A DNA stretch of 64,000 nt. Origin: Theocolax elegans. Taxonomy: Eukaryota > Arthropoda > Insecta > Hymenoptera > Cerocephalidae. Positions within the stretch are counted from its first letter, which is position 1. Each line of letters opens with the position of its first letter. Both the position numbers and the translations under genes were made by a program. This document shows, in pieces, positions 24,516-38,613 of this stretch. The notes under the pieces are model-generated. The model did not search any database. It saw only the letters and a list, made by a program, of their open reading frames with translations, and had not been told where the DNA came from. Where the stretch lies: NCBI GenBank assembly GCA_026168455.1, contig CM047426.1, forward strand, positions 85,897,986 through 85,961,985, given 5' to 3'.

Positions 24516-24801
24516 ATGCAGCTCCTCGCACGCAAATATGTGAAAGTAGCGGTGTATTAGAACTAAACGGTACTATACAGCAAGTGAAATGGTAGAACTT
24601 TTAAATGAAAAAAAACGATATGAGTATTCTCTTCGATTATCGACGAAACACTTATGCAAATAAATTTTTAATGACAGGAGTGTCTTCCGTTACTGAAAAA
24701 GATATGTTTACAACTAACGAGCTATTACTAAATATATTCTCATTTATTTTTTTGTTTCTTTATATATTAAGTAACTATATTGAGAAAAATATATTCTATT
24801 A
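24516..24801 (+). pseudogene. Ionotropic receptor relic
   Basis: A short, broken piece is homologous to the start of exon 3 of the neighbouring receptors. SGVLELNGT corresponds to SGIIDANGT, VELLNEK to ADLLKGK, and DMSILFDYRRNTY to DMNVLFDYRRDIW, followed by SSVTEKDMFT. A frameshift occurs in the run of A at about 24608, and no pore or M2 and M3 segments follow. It shows that the cluster once had at least three members. Confidence 0.7.
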
Positions 24802-25536
24802 AAAATTACTATACTGCTTAGCAATGAAGGTGTTGCCTAAAAATTATATTAGTATTTTTTCATATTTTTACAGTTTCACCGTCTATACTAAACAATAAAC
24901 TAATTTTGAATATAAAATTTTTCACCTTGCATGTAAACGTATCTTTTATGATACTTTTTTAATCGTTTTTTATCGTTCAAAATTTAACGATTCTTCATCT
25001 AAAATGAAAATTTAAGCAATATAAAAACATGTGGCTCATAATTATGCTTCGTTGGTTGAAGCTTCTATATGTCAATTAAGTTCGTTCGTTGTATAGCCGT
25101 GATATCACAGGGTATTCGTAGTTGATCGGTTGAGGACTTACTTAATCTTCGTAATAAAGTATACATTGACGAGCAACATATATATGAAGCAATATTATCG
25201 AAATACTGACGTTTACGAAAAATTTAAATAAGTACTTTGTTTAAAGAAGTAACAAGTAAATAGATTACAGATACATTGTTGCTAACTTCATACTTGAAAT
25301 AAATTTTTTTAAACAATTAATATAAAATATATTAAAATTTGTAAAATAGTTAAAATAATTTTTAATAATTATAATACACATTTACATATCCCAATATAAT
25401 TTTAATGCACTAATATTAAAGATGAAAAAAATATTAAAATTGTATAATTACTTAGTGCTACAATAAGGACTTTTACTTTATTTACTTATTCCATAAATTT
25501 TCTCAGTAAATTTGATTTTTCTTATTTTCATTATAT

Positions 25537-25925
25537 GGGGATATCGGACCCTAAAAAGGGTATGTGTTAATGTAAAATGGGTTATTATTTTAAAAAATCT
25601 GGCAACGTCAGGCTCTTTTATTTTCTTTAAAGAATATGTATGATTTTTTTCGATTTTTAAATTGTTAATATCAATATAATTTTTGTGTTGGTAACAGTGC
25701 TTATTAAATTACCCACCAAATCTTGTTTATTTAAAAGTAATGAAAAAAATTATTTTTTTCAAAAAAGTCGCAACGTTAAGCCCTCCTTTATGTTTCAAAG
25801 AATCTTTATGAATTTTTCAGATTTTTAGTTCCATATTATAAAAATATAATTCTTAAGTTGAAAAAGGTATCTCTGCAGTATTAATTTCGTAATGCATTTT
25901 CCAAAGTAAGGGTCAAACACGTGTG
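25537..25925. mobile_element. Dispersed MITE-like repeat, copy B
   Basis: The left end GGGGATATCGGACCC is nearly the reverse complement of the right end of copy A (GGGTCCGACATCCCG). Internal blocks match the other copies (GTCGCAACGTTAAGCCCTCC, TTTATGAATTTTTCAGATTT). The right end is degraded (AAGTAAGGGTCAAACAC). It lies upstream of the intact receptor. Confidence 0.6.
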
Positions 25926-26144
25926 TGTTTCTGGGGACTTAAGTATCGCACTAGTATATAATATGTTTTAAAAATGAATACTCATAAATACTTTGAAAAC
26001 GCATAAAATGTGCTTCAAGACACAAAAGTACTGTTACGATGTCTTGAGTAGATACGATATTCCATTGTTATTTTCTATAATTTAAAATCGATTGATAAAC
26101 TTGAATATTTTCACAATGAATTGCACTCTTATTTAGTAACCATA

Positions 26145-28244
26145 ATGAACTCACATGTGAAATTAATATTCAATATTTTAATAAATTTGACATTAGTCGA
26201 AATTTATTATGGGAAGCAATATTTCAATAAGAATTTGTACAAACACGACGAATACGATATTAATATTTCGGTATTTATTTATAACATTTTATAAATTTCA
26301 TTTCAATATTAATTCCATATTTCAATATTTCACAGTTGAATATTCTTAGAAATTGCTTTGATAAACAAGATAAATTAACAGTAATAATTGGAAATCTACT
26401 CCATTACAAAGGGGACTCATTTCGTCATTTGCATACCAGTCAAATAATAAGTTTTTCGGCAGTAAATAAATCGGATAATTTACAAAAATATATTGGAAAA
26501 GAAGTACAGTACAAAATTGATCCCAACAGTACAATGTTTAAGCCAATACCGGCAGATAAATTTATAATACTCGATTGTAATTTAACTTCATTCGATTTTT
26601 CGTTATTCGAATTAAAACATTCAATATGGTGGAGGGCTGAAAGTTTTTTTATAATTGATAATACGATACAAACAAATAGTTGCAGATATTCTGCAGATTA
26701 TATTAGGATTGCTTGGGAATTCAATATTCTATCTTGTGTATTTTTGTGCCAAGACGAGCATTCTTCAATTTATCTTTATTCATTTAATCCATATACGGCC
26801 TACGCTCCCTTAGAATGGACTAAATTTGAAAGTTATAAGCAAGTTAATGGACATCCTCTAATAATATTCAAACGAAAATATAATGCTGTAGGTAAGACTA
26901 AATAAATTTCGTATCAACCAAGATATTATTTGAATTAGTAATAAAAAATAGATTTTTAATATGAAATTTTATCGAACAAGTTATAGCGCATAAAGAATGT
27001 AAAATATTTATTGTTCTATTAAAAGTATATTTTAGAAAAATAGATCATTAAATAGCATTAAATTTTTAGATACAACCGGAATATGCACAAATTTAAATTA
27101 CGACAAAACTCGTACTTTGTCCAAGTATATAATCAACCTTTGCGTTTCAAATTTATTTTACGAACCAAACATTCCTTCAGTTTACAAAATTAGAGGAAAT
27201 TTGGGAGAAATTATGGAAGCTATATGGACATCTCTAGATGTAAAAATAAATTTAACGGTAGTTTATGGCAATGGTATATTGGATAAAAATGGTACTCCAA
27301 CTGAGGAACTAGCTGACGTTTTAAATGGCATATTCGACATGAACACCGTTTACGATTTTCAGCGAGACATTTGGAAATACGAGCTTAACAGTTTTATAAT
27401 GTCAGGAATATGTTACATTAGCAAAAAAGAAATGATTACGATTAGCGATCACTTAGCTAATATGTTGTCCTTCACTTTTACATCGCTAGTTTTAGGAATT
27501 TATGTAGTAACAACATTATCGTTGGCATATTTTTTTAAGATTAACATATCGTGGGTGATAATTGATGTATTGCGAGCTTTCGTAGGAGCTTCAATGATCT
27601 TGGATCCAAAATTAATGTCAAAAAGAACAATATTTATTTGGTTCATTATTATATTTATGGGTTTAAGTTCTTACTTACAAACCACCTTAACTTCATTGAT
27701 CACTGGTGAACCATTTCGCAACGAAAAAATAGAGTCTATCAACGATTTAATCGTGTACGGTTATACAGTTTGTGTCGATGAGTATGGACGACAATATTAT
27801 CAATATTCGCCGTTTTACGATAAATTAGTTTCGTGTGACTCGGCGGATGAATGTTGGACATTGTTACAAAGGAGAACGAAGATGGCTTGGTCATGGAATT
27901 GCGATTTGGCTAGAATATATTATGGTAATGATAGTCAAATTAGAATTTCGGTTGATAACAACATGCAAAATTATTTCGTGTTCACTTTTAGAGTCGATTT
28001 TCCACTTCGGACACGATTATTTCAAATTTATTACAGGCTCTTCGAAAGTGGAATTGCTAAATATATTAATGATAGATTCGTACTTTATAAAAAAAATTAT
28101 CAAGTATCTTCTCAAGATCAAATTATTAACTTAAATCAATTAAACTCTATTTTTCGATTGTACATAATAAGTCACTGTTTCGCAGTTGTCGTATTTATTA
28201 TTGAGTATTTTTCACTTACTGCAATCAATTTAAATAACTTATAA
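26145..28244 (+). CDS. Divergent ionotropic receptor (insect IR family), intact copy
   Basis: Three exons (26145-26270, 26336-26891, 27070-28244) give 618 residues without interruption. Exon 1 (42 codons) encodes a hydrophobic signal-peptide-like start. Exon 2 includes WWRAESFFIIDNT and IYLYSFNPYTAYAPLEW. Exon 3 contains the S1 lobe and M1 (about residues 360-384), the pore loop (VIIDVLRAFVGASM), M2 (TIFIWFIIIFMGLSSYLQ, about 414-432), a second ligand-binding lobe and M3 (about 585-610). This is the topology of variant ionotropic glutamate receptors, ligand-gated cation channels used by insects for smell, taste and other sensing. Ligand unknown. Exon structure and sequence match copy 1 closely, so the pair arose by tandem duplication. 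M3 is followed by only about ten residues, so the cytoplasmic tail is very short. Confidence 0.85.
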
Positions 28245-29452
28245 AGCCTATTCAGTATTTATTACTTGTATACGAAAAATGTACTTTGTTTCATTTTTAC
28301 AATTAATCATAGTGGAAAAATATAAAATAAAAATTTCTTATTAGGTATTTTCTATGTCCTTATTTACAATTCCTTCGTAATATTAATTTGCAATTTTACG
28401 TATAATATTTTTAAGTAATATTGGGTGCAGCATGAGTTGTTTTGAATTGTTTTTTTAATATATTTCATATATATATAAGTATGAATTTATTCGGTATTTA
28501 CGAGCTAACTTGCGTTTATTCAATATTTTTCAATATTGCGCAAAACCCACTTATTATACTTTTTGATTCTTTTTGTAAATAACTTTTTACATTATTCAAT
28601 TTTACGATATGTATAAGAATATTCCTTCACACTTTTGTTAGGACTTAGACAATTGTAACAAAAGGTAAGAAATAATAAGAAAAATTATTTAAAAAAGTAA
28701 TAAATAATAAAAGATAGATTTACTTTACTTTGAAAAATTTTTTTTTTAGTTTTATTTAAATTATAATTAAAACATTTTTAAAAAAGTGCAAATAAGATGA
28801 ATACAAGAAATAGTAAAAGTATGTTGATAAATTCGATGTAACATAAAATGGGTAGAAGCTCGTAAAAATATCTTAATTCGCACAGATTCTTACGGTTTCT
28901 CTCCTTTTATTACTGTTTCTTAGTTTTTCTTACTTTCAGATTTTCACTAGAAAAATCAAGTAAACTAACTTATCGACATCTGATACTTAACGTTTGTTTT
29001 CCTCAACTATATTTTAGCATAGTTACATTCCAAATAATCATTTTCCATCAACACTTATTTCTACTATCGATAAAAATAATGGACAAAGCAGAAACTAAAA
29101 CTCTTTCAAGCGTGCCAGCATAGGTTATGTATAATCGCACTTACTCATACATATACTTGAATCCACGAGTATTATATATAGTTTCTCATTCTCAGTAGTC
29201 AGTGTATTGTATAGTATAATAGCATAGGTAGTGTGTACTGTGTCGTCGTCGTTCACAACGACGAGATACTACGCGAAGGAGAGAGAAAGAAAGTGACGTG
29301 AAGAATACTTATAAAAAACGACGACGAGGTTGCGACGTGCGAAAAACTGATCGTGGAAAACAGTTGTGATATGACCAAGGGTAGAGATGAATTGCAATGG
29401 AGGGCCGCCTGCGATCGGTCAGCAGCGTAAAATTTCAACAGACAATATCTCC
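28245..29452. other. Intergenic region and TRAPPC10 promoter/5' UTR
   Basis: The left part is AT-rich without features. From about 29160 the sequence becomes GC-richer, with a TCAGTG initiator-like motif near 29200 and a purine-rich leader before the TRAPPC10 start. I take 29200-29452 as promoter and 5' UTR. Confidence 0.4.
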
Positions 29453-32400
29453 ATGGATTGCAAGTCGATCGTCACCTGTAAGTAATAATACCTATATATT
29501 ACTTTTTTATGAAATTTCAATCCGTCTGCACGTATAACCTTGATTTACACATTCATTCTTCTTTTTTTTTTCTCGCGCATTTCTGATTTTGTTATCAAAA
29601 CGCCCACAGATTTATTTTGTTTTATTATGCTTTGGATGTACATTTTTTTTTCATCGTGTTTTATTTTGCGCTAACTGATGTCGATTGACGTATTTGTGCA
29701 AAATATCCAGTTAGAAACGTTCAGTTATTGAATTTGCATTGATTTTTATGGTATACATATACTTATTATATTTTGTATAGGAAAAATTGACATTTTTCAG
29801 TATCTAAGTATTATTATGTACATACATCATATATATGCTGATTTGTATGCATGAGATTACTTTGTTTTCTTTCATACATGTGTGCATGATTTGATTTTAT
29901 ATAATAATGCAAGTGTATAATTAAACTTTCTAGTTTCGCAAGTCAGAGTTTAAAAAAATTTAATTATATTAAAATTCTTGTAAAAATAAATTTTAGTTTC
30001 ATAAAAGTGTTATTTTCTAAGACTCTATACTATATACTTTTCTGAATCTATCACAAAAATTATATTTGTTCAAAAATATTATTATGTTCTTTATTTTAAT
30101 TAACTATTTATATCATTAAAATAAAGTTTATTTCTGCATACATCAATGTTTTTTTTCAGATGCAGGAGACAAAGAATTGTTTAATACATTAACTAATAAC
30201 TTGATTAAGTCAATACCTACGGATTCAGTCGAGTGGAGGAGATCGTACGATAGACCTATTAAGCAGGTTAAGCTTTGTGCAGAGTTCATTCCATTTTCCC
30301 AGGATGTTTTACCATCAGAAAAAGACTGTCATCTTATTAAAAGGCCTATATTCCATACTTATTGGAGTGAATGTTCGGTAAATAATTTAATTTAAGACTT
30401 AGCTTTAGTCATGATTTTAATTTAACTAACTCTTGCTACAGGATGTTGATGTTTACAAAGCATCTCTTAGAGATGACATAGACTTTTGGTTAAAAACATT
30501 AGCAAAGGCGGGGATACAAGACTGGATGATAGTGTTGGTAGAAACTTATGATATTAAGAAAAGTAATAAACTATTACCACGAACAACAGTGCTAGATAAG
30601 ATTCGAAGTGATTTTGCATCAAAACATGGTGACAGGTAAACGTAAGAAAAGATATTTTAGTTTTCTTATAGTGCAGCAATATAATAATAAATACTTTGAT
30701 AGATGTTTGTCTGTCATCAACCCAATAAAATCTGAATCTCGCTCTGGTGAATCATGGAGAGGTTTAATAGCTAGAGTTAGACATTTGATGCTGACAGCTT
30801 ATGATCGAACTCTTTTGAGATTTGAAGAGATAATTAGGGAACACCGAGAGAAAAGAAACCAAACTGGTTGGAATTTTTGCCATTATTTTTTACTTCAGGT
30901 ATTTTTACATTAATTACAGAAGATGCATATTAATTTTAAGTAATATATGAAATAAAATTAAAAATACTTCATTTTTAGGAGGAGCTTGCATTTGTTTTAG
31001 AAATGCTAGGTTTATATGATGAAGCATTGGTACAGTATGATGAACTAGATGCTTTATTTACACAGTTTGTGCTAAACTCTAATATAGGAGGTGAATTGCT
31101 ATAAAAAATATATTTTAATTTATAATTGTCCCTTATTTCAAATTTAATATTTATATATTACTTTTACTAGATACACCATCATGGTTAAGTTCATTTCAAA
31201 GTCCATTAAATAACTGGACTGGCGTAAATCTTAACAATAGCATAGATTATCAAACAAGAATTTTGATAGCTGACTGTAAAGCCTCACTGCTGGATCTCAG
31301 GAGTTACTTGTTCGGTAGACAGTGCGCCATGTTACTTGCATTAAATAAACCCTGGGAAGTTAGTATCCTTTTAACTAATAAAAAACAAATATTTAATTAT
31401 TTATATTTAATTATTTTTAATTGTTTTGATTAGGTTGCTCAGCGCTGTTTAACTTTTGTACATGACATAATTAACGAACTACGGATACTCGAAGTCCAAC
31501 GACCAGAAGGCTCAGTTGAATGTTGGGCTTTCCTCTGTGCATTAGAAGTATTACAAGCGTGCCAATCATCAACCTCAAGTATAGATAATAGTCAAATGTT
31601 GGACTTGTGTTCTTTACATACAGCAAGTTTATGGGCACTTGCAAGAGACAAGGTATATTTTGCATGTATTTAATTTTCAGCATGTTCAATGAGGCATGAG
31701 TCATGAATATGCTATTTTAACAAAAAAGTATTCTGACTAAAGTCTAATTACAAAAAACATTGTATTATTAATGTAAATTCAACCATATATGTTACAAATG
31801 TAAAAAGCAACTTTATATTTTAGTAAAAGCATTTTAAAATGTTTAACTTTTTGTTTTTATCATATAGAATTATAAGATATTCAGTATAATAATAACTATT
31901 AATCGTAAGTGTAAACTGTAAACAAATTTGAAATGTTACAGTTGGAAAGTTTAGGAAAACTTTGTGGCTTGATGCCAGGTAATGAACCAACAAGCGAGCA
32001 ACTTCATACTGTAGTGTACCTGATCGCAGGGATGGGTGACTCGGAGCCAACAACTCATGATCCTAAAAAACCCACACCGACTGATAAACTTAAGGAAGCC
32101 CTGTCATCTAAGGAGGCCTTTAGAAAACAGTATCTATATCATACGGAATTAGGTATGTAATTAAAAAATGTAGACAAAGACAAATAAAAATAATGTTTAT
32201 TTGAGTAAAGTATTAATAAATAGTATAAAATTAAATTTGTAAAATTATAAAATATTTTCTAGCAATGGGCACTTACAAACACGTAAGTCGTATAAGATCC
32301 GCGCGGCTTATCGGTAAAGAACTGGCTCGTTTTTACAGTGAAATGAATGAAAACCAAAAAGCTGTGGTATTTTTATTAGATGCACTCCAAACTTATTCAT

Positions 32401-35400
32401 CCGAAGGATGGTCTCGACTTGCTGCGCAAACACAACATGAATTAGCTCAATGTTATAAAAAAATGGACGATGTTGAACGTTACACAAAAATTTGTGCTGC
32501 TATCGCAGGAACTGAAATTCTCCACGTGACCATACGCAATTCATATTTAGATGAGATGCTAGGCTATGCTAAAATGCTCACTGCACCTCAACCTTTACTT
32601 ACCGAATTATCCAGTAGCTTTGCAATACTGGAGATGGAAGTAAATGTAACAGATAAAGTTATTGAAGATTGTGAAGTGCGAGTCGAAGTAGTTTTAAAAA
32701 GTTTGCTACCTAGGCCAGTTAGTTGTACAAAGGCAGAATTATCAGTCGAAGAGATTCCTAAGCCCGCTATTAAGAAAAAAGGAGCGAAAACTGTAGAAAA
32801 CAATATTGAATTGTAAGTAGTAAATTGTAATGTTTATTTTATTAAAAACGATGTCCTTATTCATTGATAATAAAATAACTAGTTTTTTAAATTACTTAAT
32901 AAAAGAACAATTGAAGGATTTTTTTGTCGATTTTTTTTTGCATGAACAATATTAAAATTTTATTTAAAATTTACGTAGTTGTTCTACATGTTTATTTTTC
33001 CTAATGATTATAATTATTATTATCATGATTATTTTTTATAGGCTATTAAAATGCCGAATAGAAAATTTGAAACCTAGTGACCCTTGTTTACTTCAATTAC
33101 CAGCATCAAGTGTTCTGTGTCTTAAAGAAGATAAAAGCATTGGTACAGCAAAAGTAAACATCGGTAAAAGTTCGAAAAACCCTGTCAAACGCTCCGACAG
33201 TGTAAAACATCGTAAACCTTCCATGAATGTTAAAGGCGATTTCACTAAAGCTCTAGAAACACTCGAAGAATTTATATTGCAACCGGGTATCAACAAAATT
33301 CTTTTGACAAAACGAGTTGATCAACCAGGGTACTACAAAGTTGGTCAACTGTCTCTTGTTGTGGAAAAGAAGCTTGAGTTCCTATCGTCAATGTTGGAAC
33401 CTAGACTCTGTTATTTGGTTAGATAATATAATTAAAATATTTACATAAATAAATGTTAATGTAAACACGTTTTTATTTTTAATGTTATTTTATAAATATT
33501 TTGATCATTTTTTAAAATTAGATATGAAAATATATTAAAATGTATATATATAAATTAAAATAATAAATATAAACCTTGTGTTATTACAGGTAGCAAAAGC
33601 TCAACCAACGATAGCTTTAAATTGTGCAAGGGATTTATTGGCTGGATTGGCTCAAAATATAGAATTGATTATATCGAGTGGAAGTGTCAGGATAAACGAA
33701 AGTTCTAAATTAAAACTTAGAACTTCAAGAGGATTAACTTTATCGAGGGTAGAAGATAATGAAGTACAAAATATAGGTGCTTTAAGAGAAATTGAAGTTG
33801 CGATACCCCCATGCGAACCTTTTGAGACATCGAGATTAAAATTAACCGTACTAGCCGAATTACCGCCTAAAAAAGATTCGTCTTCTATGGAACACAAGGT
33901 TACATCTTGAATTTAAATATTTTTATAATCAGTTTAAATTTTATTTATTTCTAGAATAATTTATTAAAATATGTGTCTTTAGTTAAATATTCAATGTCCC
34001 TGGGGTTCTGAAGAAAGTATAAACCTGTATTTTTTAACTCCTCTTATGTCAACAATGAAACTTCACACGGCTAAGCGACGCAAATTTATACAAATCGTTG
34101 TAACAGGATTATCGAGTCAACTTTTACAACTAACTGATCCACAATTAACAAGTGGTACCTCTGTAGATGTACAATTCCGAAGTTTAAATCCAACTGCTGG
34201 GCAAAAACTCGTAATTGGTAGTGGTATGTCCGTATCATTCATGTGGGAAGTAGAAATCGGTAATGAAGATGAAAGATCGACAATACCAATCAAAACAGAT
34301 TTTCGTGTTAAATATATAGCTATTAAGGATATTGAGGATGTCGATGAAAGTGATAACGTTATGGTATGATTAAATATTATATAATTTATTCTCTTTTTTA
34401 TGATATATGAAAGATTTCTTATATTTTTATTTCATTATTTATATTTTCAATTAATAGAAAGATCAAAAAATCGTCGATGATCCATTGCATATTCGTGATA
34501 TGGAAAAAGTAGAAAAGGAAAGTAATGTATACTGGTGCAATTTCGATGTCATTGATTATTCGGTAAGAGTCAATTTTATGTTTTTATTTATTATTTTGAA
34601 AGAAGTGCTTATAATTTTCTAATTTCATAAATTAATATGGTGATATCAACTAAATGACAAATGTTTATATATTCATTGTGTAGTCGATGTGAGAGTTTTT
34701 ACAAAGAAAGGAATCTACCTACGTTAATGAGAAATATAATGGCAGGAATATTATTTATATTTACTTTATTATGTAAGCCTTTTACTTTTTTTAACTTATA
34801 TTTTGTATTTTGTTTCTTCTTTCAACTATTTACTTACTGTTTTGAAACTGTTTTAGAAATTAAATAATTACACATCAAAAAGAAAAACAAAACTTTCACA
34901 AAATATTGGTTTAGTTTTAATTGTAACTCTATTGCAATAAAAAAAATTGTTTACTCTCACATCGTAACACTTGCACCTCCATCGATTAACAACTCATTAA
35001 CAGTCACGCATGAGCCAGCAAGAAATCATATTCTTCCAGACTTTGTTTACGGTCTCGTCCAAGGTTGAACCAATCGGGGGCGGTGGCGAATTTTGTCGCG
35101 CCGGCAGCATGTGTCACCTTTGCCTTACGGTCACACGCATGCATCAAATCGCCTCAGGCGGTACGTCTAATCATCTTCATCATCCACCACCACAGCTCAT
35201 GTACGAAGTCCTAGCAGATCAAACAATGTGGGCAGTATGCGGACGAACTGCTGGAATTGTCTCGTTAGAGCTTGCTGAAAAACACTGTGTCACGCTGGAC
35301 GTGATGCCCCTTACCAGTGGATACTTGCCGTTGCCTGTTGTCAGATTGTCGCGTTACATTCCTGCATCTGTTGAGCTCAAGAATGGTAATTTTTCGGATT

Positions 35401-36197
35401 GATCGATTTTTCTTGCTTTCATTATGATTTTGTGCTTAATTTAGGCATTGGTGGTGTTATTTTGGTGAGAATCATAAATTGTTGATAATTTTGTATTTGT
35501 ACAGTTTAATCAATTTTTGTTTGTTGTGACTGACCAAAAAAAGTTTTATATTTGCAATTAGACAGAATACGTTTATATTTTGTATGAATAATTGCACAAA
35601 AATATTTTTATTGTTTATATTTTACAATTTCTAATTACGCAATATTTTAAATGAAATTTGTTTTATTTCCTATTAATAATTTAAATTAAAAGATTATTAA
35701 ATTACTTTTTTATATTCATTTTTTATTTTTAAATCTATTACTGATTGTTTACTGATTATTAATGACCGAGCAAAATATGTTAATTATTACACTTACTTTA
35801 TTACAAAATCCAACTAGAGTTAATAGATAATTGAATAGTTTATCAATTAATCTACTTTATTGCAAACTTCTTTGAATATTCCTTTTATTTATTGACTCGC
35901 AGTTTTCTTAATGACAAATTTAATGATCGAGAACTTCTGTATTTGGGTTTTGCATAATAAAGAATATTTTGGTAAATAAATGTTAAAATGACTTATTTTG
36001 CTTGGTCAGCAACAATCAGATATGCCAGTCCATTAAATAAAAATGAGTAACTTCTAACTCTATCTAATGTTTTAGACTCTTCAAGAAAGAATGATATAGG
36101 ATCTAATGCAGGTCCAAGATTAGAGTCATTCAGTCCGGGTCAAGTTTACAATGCCAGCAAAGCTCAGCAAATTCATGTATTACCTGCTGCTGTATAG
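29453..36197 (+). CDS. TRAPPC10: Trafficking protein particle complex subunit 10 (TRAPPC10)
   Basis: This is a subunit of TRAPPII, the Golgi tethering complex and Rab activator. Fifteen exons join without frame loss: 29453-29477, 30160-30377, 30442-30635, 30703-30898, 30979-31090, 31171-31358, 31434-31652, 31942-32152, 32263-32812, 33042-33417, 33590-33898, 33983-34363, 34458-34562, 35040-35385, 36076-36197. They total 1183 residues; human TRAPPC10 has 1259. Matches to the human protein include IVTYAGDKELF, EWRRSYDR, YWSECSDVDVYKA, REKRNQTGWNFCHYFLLQEE, LYDEALVQYDELDALF, CKASLLDLRSYLFGRQC and KLKEALSSKEAF. The N-terminal two thirds is the helical repeat part; the C-terminal part from exon 10 is beta-rich. 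The start is the only ATG in the first exon that leads into the conserved N-terminus. The last intron (35386-36075) contains a repeat. Confidence 0.95.
35740..36045. repeat. Inverted-repeat element in the last TRAPPC10 intron, with a partial relative at 46020-46110
   Basis: The ends carry GACCGAGCAAAATA (about 35764) and its inverted match TATTTTGCTTGGTC (about 35995-36009), and the similarity extends outward (TAATCAGTAA against CAATCAGATA). The right end, TTTGCTTGGTCAGCAACAAT followed by TGCCAGTCCATTAAATAA, recurs at about 46066-46110 as TTTGCTTGACCGGTAACAAT and TGCCATTCCATTAAATAA. That suggests an old dispersed family. Exact limits are uncertain. Confidence 0.45.
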
Positions 36198-37777
36198 AGT
36201 ACTGATACAAGTTATAGATCATTGGACGAAGAAAAGTTCTTTCATTTTTAATTTCGTGTTCAATTATTAAGAATAATTTACAGTGATACAATATTAAGAA
36301 TTAAAAGACTTAAAAGATTTTATTTTCTTAGTTTAATATCAAGTACTCTTACATTGAGAGATTTTGAAGTAATATCTGGTAAATAAATTCTTAATATTCT
36401 TTTTATTTATATCAATTGTAAAGTAATAATTAGGAATTTTAAATTTTTATATTAAATTATAATATACTTTTTAAATGATGTCTAAGCTATTTACTCTTCA
36501 TAGCTGCAATTTTACGTGTATTGCTATAAAATAGCTTTATATGACATCACTATGTTAAAATATTTTGTCGTTAAATTTGTTTGTTTTGTATAATTTTTTG
36601 AATTTCTACATTAAAATGTATTTATCGTCATATATAATTGTGAGGGGACAAAACAAACGTTGATGGATGCATTTAGAATTATAGAATTAATTTATTCATT
36701 ATGAAACTTGTTGCCATGCTGAATACTATAGGAATAATTGAAAATAATTTTTTATTGTTTCAAATAGGATATTAAGGGCCTTATGTACATAGTTCATACA
36801 ATACTCAATAGGACAACTGTTATTGTAAAAGAAATTACATATTTTTTATTGTTGGGAATAACATTTTGCATTTTTGAAAGTGTCACTCAAATAAGTATTA
36901 ATAAAAATTTGTTACGTTTAGTTATTTAATAAAATAGGAAAAAATATTCAATTTACAAAATACATATAAATGAACTTTAAATTTATAAATAATTTTTCAT
37001 GATCAGTTTATTGTAAATGCAGAATTAGACAATTTAAAAACTTTTACAAACATTTAAATAATTGAAAAATCTGTATATTTTTAGTTATATAAATTAAACA
37101 TTGATTGTTTTTAACATTTAAGAAAAATGAAAATTGTTAAATTATGAAATATCAACTGTATATTGAATATTACATTGTTAAAACAGCGAAAGGATCGAAT
37201 TATATCTACTTAATTTACGTATACTAATTTTCAGATATTGTGTACTATAAAAATAATTGCTCACACATTAAAGTATGCAAATACAGAATAATTTTGTAAA
37301 TATGTACAACTATAAATAATACTGTATATATCCAAGGGGGTTTAATTTGTATATTAATGATAAAATAAGAGTAAATTGAGAAGAAGTGTAAAACATATCT
37401 TGTCTAGTATGTTCAGGACCATTCAAGAAAATTTTTAAAAATGGTCTGAAATATTCTTTATTATAATACATATTGAATTAGTCATAAATGTAAATATATA
37501 TTTCAGTTGTTAACACTGTTTTTATTATTATTTATCAATTTCCTATAATAAATTTAAGCATACAAAAATAAATTATAAAAGTGTATATATTATGTTTTGT
37601 TATAAGTCTATTGTTTTATAATTCTTTAACTCTTCTTTTAATGTGGTAATGAAATAAATAATAAGGTACAAAGTAAATAAAATTTTATTCATATAAACTC
37701 AAGCTATCACTATATCATTCATATTTATATATTTAATAACGTTTATTAACCTAAAAAATAAAATTAATGTTTGTATT
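36198..37777. other. TRAPPC10 3' UTR and convergent intergenic region
   Basis: This is AT-rich sequence between two genes that converge. AATAAA just after 36380 is a candidate polyadenylation signal for TRAPPC10. Nothing else is recognised. Confidence 0.4.
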
Positions 37778-38613
37778 TCAATAAGTTGGCATTGGTTTTT
37801 GTGTCAGAAGCAAACCAAATCTCCTTTTTAGAGTAATGCGCTCCCTAGAGTATTTGTCTTCTGGTGAAAAACGAGCTAAAATAATATTTTTGGTTGATAT
37901 ACATGTAGATCTTGATTAATATGAACATGAATAATATAATTTAATAATTTACCTGGATGAGCTGAAAGGGTCGGCTTGCCATAGGGATCGACTTTCTAAA
38001 TATAACAAATTAATTAAAAAAATATTAGTGTACTATAATAATGAGTTAAAAGATTTTATTCAATCTAGATTCTAAAGAAAAGATTATTTTGATTTAAACT
38101 ACTAAATTGGAGTATATTTGAATTATATTTTCTTAATGGTGCTCAGCCTGTTACACATTTTTTCTCTCTTTAAATATTTCCTTCTAATGATTGGTTTTAT
38201 TTTTCAAGTTAATGTATTTTTGTACACACATTCAACAGTCAGTAATGATTCAATTAGATCACGTTATTTGTAAGTATTATAAAATATACAATTTAAATAG
38301 AAATATAATCTATACTACTATAATTTGTTTATTTCTTTTAAAGTATTAAATTGCTTTAAAATTTTTATTTAATAAAGTTAGAATTTGCAGATGCAAATAT
38401 TGTTTACATAAATAATCAAGACAGAAATTATAATTTATAATTCGTAAAATATATATACATCCAATTCTATAAAATCAACATTTGAACAAATAAGTTGAAC
38501 TTAATAAATATAATAAAAATAAAAATTAAAAAGAAACAAAAACAAAATAGAAAGTTTACCTTTAAAGTGTACACACGATTTCCCGAAGTATCCAAATAGT
38601 ACATAAGATACAT
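37778..38613 (-). CDS. Nop10: H/ACA ribonucleoprotein subunit NOP10
   Basis: NOP10 is a core protein of box H/ACA snoRNPs that guide rRNA and snRNA pseudouridylation, working with dyskerin, NHP2 and GAR1 in nucleoli and Cajal bodies. Three exons on the minus strand (38560-38613, 37953-37995, 37778-37875) encode exactly 64 residues, the family's usual length. Recognisable runs are [35 protein letters not shown], and [17 protein letters not shown] followed by LTQKP. Both introns keep phase. The gene is head-to-head with dystrophin, and the GC-richer DNA at 38700-39120 may act for both. Confidence 0.95.
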
